This document shows positions 59,121 to 64,000 of a stretch of 64,000 bases of DNA, piece after piece. Each line of letters begins with the position of its first letter. Position 1 is the stretch's first letter. This DNA is from Aedes albopictus (taxonomy: Eukaryota; Arthropoda; Insecta; Diptera; Culicidae): NCBI RefSeq assembly GCF_035046485.1, contig NC_085137.1:38980566-39044565 (forward strand), read 5' to 3'. The notes below the pieces were generated by a model. It was not told where the DNA came from, ran no database searches, and saw nothing but the letters and a program-made list of their open reading frames with translations. A program made the translations under genes and the position numbers.

Positions 59121-60092
59121 CAGTAGATGTATGAGAAATTAGATCGCTAATGGCGCTGTAGCCAATAAATTATTTTTTTTTATATCATACCTCAGATGTT
59201 TTTATCCATTATTTTTAAATACATATGTTGTTGTGGATGATTTGTTTTGGCTATAAAAATTGGTTTGACACTTGTAGGACCGGTACTGACGCTGTAAGGG
59301 CATGGCAAACTAGATGTTGGTCACACGAACACTCGCGACATTGGCATTCTGTGGCTAGTTATTCTACTGTTTAAACAGCCTCGCTGAGTTTGCTGTTAAA
59401 AATAACGCCGACAACAAGTAAAAAATTGTAACCGTGTTAATAGATCAACACGTACGTACCATACGTACACATTGCTCTGAGAAGGTTGGGTGTACATTGC
59501 ATGCGTCTCGAATAGCACCATGGATTGAAGTCTACGCGAACACCAGTATGTTTAGTTGGATGCATACCGTTAGGAGCAATTTGTTTTCCGTTTTATACCT
59601 TCCTTGTACGCAAGCCGCACTACTATACTATAAGCGCGAAAATTGAATTAGGTATAAATCTTTACATCGAATCGAAGACCCGGGAGCGAATTCAGCAAAT
59701 CAATTACAGTTTGCACAATCCTTGAGAGGACAACGTTTCTTTCAAAAGATCTACAGAAAAGTTTGACTAAATGACATTCAAGTCTTCTGGAAAATCTTTT
59801 TCTAATGTGGTAGTTAAAATCGTTCAAAGTTTTTCGTCATGTTGTGACTATTTTCCAATTATGATTTTTCAATTTCACCTTGATAGATGATTGTTAATTC
59901 TCATTTTGATTAATTTATTTTAAAATTTGTAATTTTTTTTTAAGATAATTTATTTCAAACCACTTTCATTTTCGATACAAGTGATAAGTTGCTTGTTTCA
60001 AAAACATATGCCATTTAATTGATTACAATGATAACTGAATTCATCTGATCCCGTTTTAAGAATATCTTACATACTTAAACACAAATAGACTA
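59121..60092. other. intergenic, no gene recognised
   Basis: AT-rich with two short overlapping ORFs (59434-59725) without features. Confidence 0.45.
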
Positions 60093-60264
60093 ATGCCGTT
60101 TATCTTTTTTTAACCTGGGTTGGAACTGGATTGGCGGAAAATATGTAAACAAACAACGTCAAACAAACTTTAGTACAAGCGAAACCGAAGTCGGGTTGGG
60201 GTTGGAACTGTGATCTGATCCAGTTCCAACCCAGGTTGGAACTGGATAATAAAGAAAAACGGCA
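60093..60264. mobile_element. TA-flanked MITE
   Basis: Left end atgccgtttatcttttttta then acctgggttggaactgg; right end is its inverse (ccagttccaacccaggttgg ... aaaaacggcat). TA at 60091-60092 and 60265-60266. 172 bp, no ORF. Confidence 0.8.
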
Positions 60265-60354
60265 TAAATGTATGAATTATGGCAAATAGCCTTGGATATA
60301 GTATCTAAAATTAATTATAGTTGATTTTATAGCTTTTACGATGTTAATCTACAT

Positions 60355-60426
60355 CAGTAACAAATTTTGAAAACGACGTATAATCAATGGTGTAGTATTG
60401 ATTCGTCGTTTTCGAAATTTGTTACT
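60355..60426. repeat. short hairpin, 24-bp arms
   Basis: cagtaacaaattttgaaaac plus gacg and its inverse cgtcgttttcgaaatttgtt plus actg, separated by about 23 bp. Possibly the end of another inverted-repeat element. Confidence 0.7.
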
Positions 60427-60774
60427 GACATGACATAATTTGTGAGAAATGTATCACGTACATATAAGTAGGTTGCACTCATTTATATTTCAAAATTAGC
60501 CCAAATTTTTTATAAAATTTAATCATTTCACTTAAAATTGACAGCCCCATCATAAATAAAAAAAACCGCAGTAAGCAAATACAAGTAGAAGCAATACTTA
60601 ACTGCGAAAGTTCTAGAAACAAATCAAAAAGTGGACAAATAAATCAAAAAATTTCATAAATAATTAATTTTCGAGCAATAAAAATGTCAAAACTTCAATA
60701 AAAATCTGAACTATTGCAATAATAAAACATATTTTTCTCATCATAAAAGGTTAACCTTTTTTATTATCGCGAAC

Positions 60775-61378
60775 TTGTGACGTAGATGGAAAGGGGGGCG
60801 GATATCTCAAAAATTGGACAGTATTCAACTTTTTAATGCACTAGTGTTCACGTGTGAAAAACAATGTGTAAGACAAGCTCATGACATTTTAGAGTTATGT
60901 ATTTTGTGCTCCCGGAGGTATCGTTTCTATCCGGCCTTGGTTATCGGGCTTCCTGCCTAAAGGCCTATAGTATGCCAAGTGAATCAGGAGCGAACACCAA
61001 AGTTGCCTGTATTTCGGTGTTTTCGAGCTCCTCAGCGAACTTTGGAATTCATTTAACCGGTCGCGGTCACGATCAGAATGTGTAGCTCTCACTCATTTTC
61101 CAAACAAGGGAAGCGTTCCATCAAAGCGTAACTTTCACACATTCTTCAAATCAGCCTGCAAACTTGCCTTTTTCGATATTCAGGCATCAACACAAAAATG
61201 TGTAAGATCACTTTGCACAAATTTAGTGTGGTCTGGAAAATATGCACAAATGAGTGATCATAACACACTTCTGAGTGGACCGATTTGAGCGTGTATGTAT
61301 GCCTAAATAGGATAAACTGCGTCGATATTTTCCGAATATTATTGATTTTGAAAGCCGGCCCCCCATTACGTCACAAAA
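60775..61378. mobile_element. possible TIR element with ttgtgacgta ends
   Basis: aacttgtgacgtagatggaa then ggggggcgg at the left; ggccccccattacgtcacaa at the right, inverted. Ends agree only partly. ORFs at 60895-61092 on both strands are not convincing. Confidence 0.4.
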
Positions 61379-61559
61379 TCTAAAACCGATTTTAACATGT
61401 TTAGTAGGATAGGATAGGTCATCTATTCTACTAAAGTATGTGGTTGTCTCTAAGAGCTTGATGACTAAGGTTCATACTCGCACAGCGTCATGTAACTATG
61501 GTCGTAACGCTTAGTAAAGTAATATTAAGTATGTAATGCAGTGAAGTAACTAAAGTATG

Positions 61560-61976
61560 CAGTGCTTTGAAACGCCTCTGAAGCCCCCATGAAACCTCCA
61601 TGAAATTAACTTGCGAGCTCCTGACGCCTCCTTAAACTCTCCTGGAACCTCATGAAACGCCCACAATCGCCCTGAAACGTATGGAAACGCCTTGAAAAGC
61701 TATGAAGCACCTCTGAGAGTCTCAGAAACCTTCGTGAAACTCTTTCAAGAGGGTCAGAAGTCCCATGACGCCTCAGAAACGCCCTGAAATGCACCGAAGT
61801 GCCTTGAAACCCTTTGAAACGTTTCTCAAATTCCCCATGAAACCTCAACAAAACTCACCTGAGAGCCTCTGAAGCCCCATAAATTTTCGCTGAAGCCTCA
61901 TAAAACACCTAGAAACGCTTTGAAACTCATTGAAACGTCTTGAATCGCCTCTGACCTCCCCATGCAATTTCAGGGG
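61560..61976. repeat. ctgaaacgcc-type minisatellite
   Basis: Units such as cctctgaagcccccatga, cgccctgaaacg and ccttgaaacgc recur at about 12-13 bp. Same family as 37925-38480. It is interrupted at 61977 by a TA element. Confidence 0.75.
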
Positions 61977-61978
61977 TA

Positions 61979-63003
61979 CACAGCAAAAAAAAAAATCTAG
62001 TGATATCACATCATTTTTGCTGCACATCAGTCGTAAAAGTGATGTACAAATTACATCCTTTCCAGGCAGTAAATAAGCCGCCGCAGATTGAAAGTTTGTC
62101 TATCAATCGCTAGAACCGGACCGACAGACAAGTCATATAAAAGTAAAATATTGGCACAGAGTTTACCACTGATCCGTTGATTGAGAGGCATATTCCTTAC
62201 CTCTCGGCTATTCTTCATTACACCAACAAAGCTAGCCATGAAAATGTTTGACACTTCTGAGGTCATTTTGACAGACCATACACATGCAGGAAAAAGACGG
62301 ATCATATATTCTACTTTATCGATCTTGTTGCCGTCCTATTCATGCTCATGTTGCATCTGTCAAAATGACCTGTGAATTGTCAGTCATTTTGAGGTTAGGT
62401 TCGTTGGTGTAATAAAGAATTTCTCCAAGTTAAATATTGCGATTTTTTTTTCGACTTAGACTTTGATGCGATAAATTTCGTCGTACTTATATTTCGCTTT
62501 CGATTTCGCTGTCAATCTCAGTCGCAGGGTTTTTGCAACTCGCCCGATAATGTGACAGTTTTCGCCGGCCGTCTCAATGTTTACCATTAAGGTCTTTTGT
62601 TCTCGGTCCACCAGCTGGTCATGTTTACACAACAAAACCAGCTGGTTCACCGATGTTTACGTTCATCCTTGTTGTTCTCGGCTACCAGCTGTTTATGTTT
62701 TCATAACAAAATCAGCTGGTTTCGCCTGAATCGGGGAAAGAAGGCGAAAATGTGTCATAAATGTTAGGCTAGTACCATATTAGGGCGAGTTCAATTTCGT
62801 CGCCAAAGTCTGATTATTCGTAAAAAAATACAATAGATGGTTGATGGTAAATATAATACTGCTTCTAGGTATCTACTGGAAAGGGTTTGTTAATACTCTC
62901 CGGTGCCAACCATGTTACCAGGGTGTACCAGTGTGATATGTAGGAAAACATTGTAACCAAGCGAAAAATGATATATTTCCAAAAAAATACACGATTTGCT
63001 GTG
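61979..63003. mobile_element. TA-flanked element with CACAGCAAA ends
   Basis: TA at 61977-61978 and 63004-63005. Left end CACAGCAAAAAAAA, right end inverse of CACAGCAAATCGTGTA. 1,025 bp with no transposase ORF; it holds a second MITE at 62221-62409. The 62456-62650 ORF shows no family. TA targeting suggests a Tc1/mariner-type enzyme. Confidence 0.75.
62221..62409. mobile_element. nested TA-flanked MITE
   Basis: CACCAACAAAGCTAGCC at the left and the inverse of CACCAACGAACCTAACC at the right, with TA at 62219-62220 and 62410-62411. gtcattttgacag and its inverse occur inside. 189 bp, no ORF. Confidence 0.85.
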
Positions 63004-63005
63004 TA

Positions 63006-63900
63006 CCCAGAAGGTTCTAGGTGTGTTTCATGGCATTTAAGTGGTTTTTTGGAAACTCTTTAGAGGCGTTCCAGATGCTAGATGTTCAATCGTGGCCGAG
63101 AAAACAACCCAAGTAACCAATAGCACAATATTTCGCCTCTTTGGCTTTATTGGGCTACGACCAATAAAGAGCAGGTCAGTGCTACACTAACACTGTACAT
63201 ACTGGCACGCAAGGCGAATAAAGCCTGTATCCGCAATAATCGGGAAACAGAAATATGGCTGTAACTCTGCAATAGATACATTAAAATTGCTCAAATTTTG
63301 CCTGATAATATCTTAAGATGTGTTCATTTCACCTGCGAAATTTCATGTGAATTGGTGAAGTACCTTTTGTTGTAACAATGAAACAGTAGAACGCGAGCAA
63401 TTGAATTTTGTACAGCCCCTGGTTTAGCTTGTCAGCGCTGTAACTTTTGAATTTGATAAAGGAAATGACTGAAATTTTGAACACAAACCTCTCAATCTAC
63501 TTTACTTACATAGGCAAAATTTCAAAAACATCGATGCACTATCAACAATTTTATAGTCGAAACATATATTGGGGCTGACCGTGATTTTAGCCCTTCAGAC
63601 AACAATTAGTGAGCACCCCTTATTGTTTCGATTGTATTGTTGAAAGTACTACACCAATAACCATCAAATTTTGCAGGCATAATATACACATAATCAACTA
63701 CCTTCTGTGAAAATTTCATGAAAAATGACACAGATATTCAAAAGTTATAAATGGACAAACATCGCACATAAAAAACATGAAAAATTTTCATTAACACTAT
63801 CATTTATCAACACTAGTAACTTTCAATCCAATTGATAAAAGTTGATGAAATTTTGCAAGAAAGTGTCTCTATAAGTATCATAACTGCTCACGAAGTTTCA
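63006..63900. other. unassigned; cccaagtaac end motif at 63112
   Basis: cccaagtaac at 63112-63121 equals the terminus of the element at 12991-15584 and may start another copy, but no partner end is visible in the window. The remainder (for example tttgccyataat, aaatttcatg) is AT-rich without a gene. Confidence 0.4.
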
Positions 63901-63902
63901 TA

Positions 63903-64000
63903 ACACTAGTTTACAGCATTTTTGAACTCGGTAAGCTGATGATCATTTTTGGTGTAGAATCATGCCCTGAGTTCGAAAACGCGAAGGAAAAAAATTACAG
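63903..64000. mobile_element. partial copy of ACACTAGTTTACA element
   Basis: acactagtttacagcatttt and gatgatcatttttggtgtag match the start of the element at 38563-39221 with few changes. It runs off the right edge of the window. Confidence 0.75.

Overview
The window looks like mosquito nuclear DNA, most likely Aedes (Ae. aegypti or Ae. albopictus; the sequence alone does not decide). Reasons: AT-rich DNA packed with nested transposable elements, tRNA-derived SINEs of the Feilai type, R1-, RTE- and CR1/L2-like non-LTR fragments, TA-, TTAA- and 8-bp-duplicating MITEs, and long foldback elements. I found no complete host protein-coding gene, no rRNA and no functional tRNA. Almost every recognisable coding stretch is a broken reverse transcriptase (RT).

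Layout: 0-1.7 kb is a decayed minus-strand RTE-like RT. 2.84-4.2 kb is a TIR element with iterated internal motifs. 4.2-7 kb is mostly unassigned. 7.0-17.4 kb is one old R1-like element on the minus strand: 3'UTR, ORF2 RT, endonuclease start, then ORF1 with zinc knuckles. It has been opened by at least six later insertions: a hAT MITE, an LTR carrying its own MITE, a 0.68-kb foldback, a 2.6-kb TIR element carrying another hAT MITE beside a perfect palindrome, and a MITE in ORF1. 19.2-21.1 kb holds a degenerate SINE and a CR1/L2-like RT. 22.4-27.5 kb holds a non-LTR 3' end, a TTAA MITE, two RTE fragments and a 2.7-kb minisatellite. 27.5-30.8 kb is the most gene-like unassigned stretch but contains only weak exon candidates and a SINE.

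31.6-35.5, 45.5-49.6 and 52.3-54.5 kb are three copies of one composite element: conserved ends, a ~150-bp tandem array and a CA/GT microsatellite. The first contains a separate 1.9-kb TIR element, the second a 1.6-kb RT insertion. Between them lie a 1.84-kb foldback (35.5-37.4 kb) and an RTE-like RT (39.2-41.45 kb) interrupted by about 1 kb of apparently host-derived coding sequence. 50.4-51.3 kb is a young inverted duplication with a small ORF. 54.5-64 kb holds a short Helitron, two SINEs (one inserted at the centre of a palindrome), several TA-flanked MITEs, one nested in another, and a second minisatellite type.

The genes do not form a pathway; the window is a record of successive insertions. 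The best candidates for something new are the host-like coding segment inside an RT at 39571-40584, the perfect 102-bp-arm palindrome abutting a hAT MITE at 13523-13743, the near-identical inverted ORF copies at 50.4-51.3 kb, and the satellite-bearing composite element.
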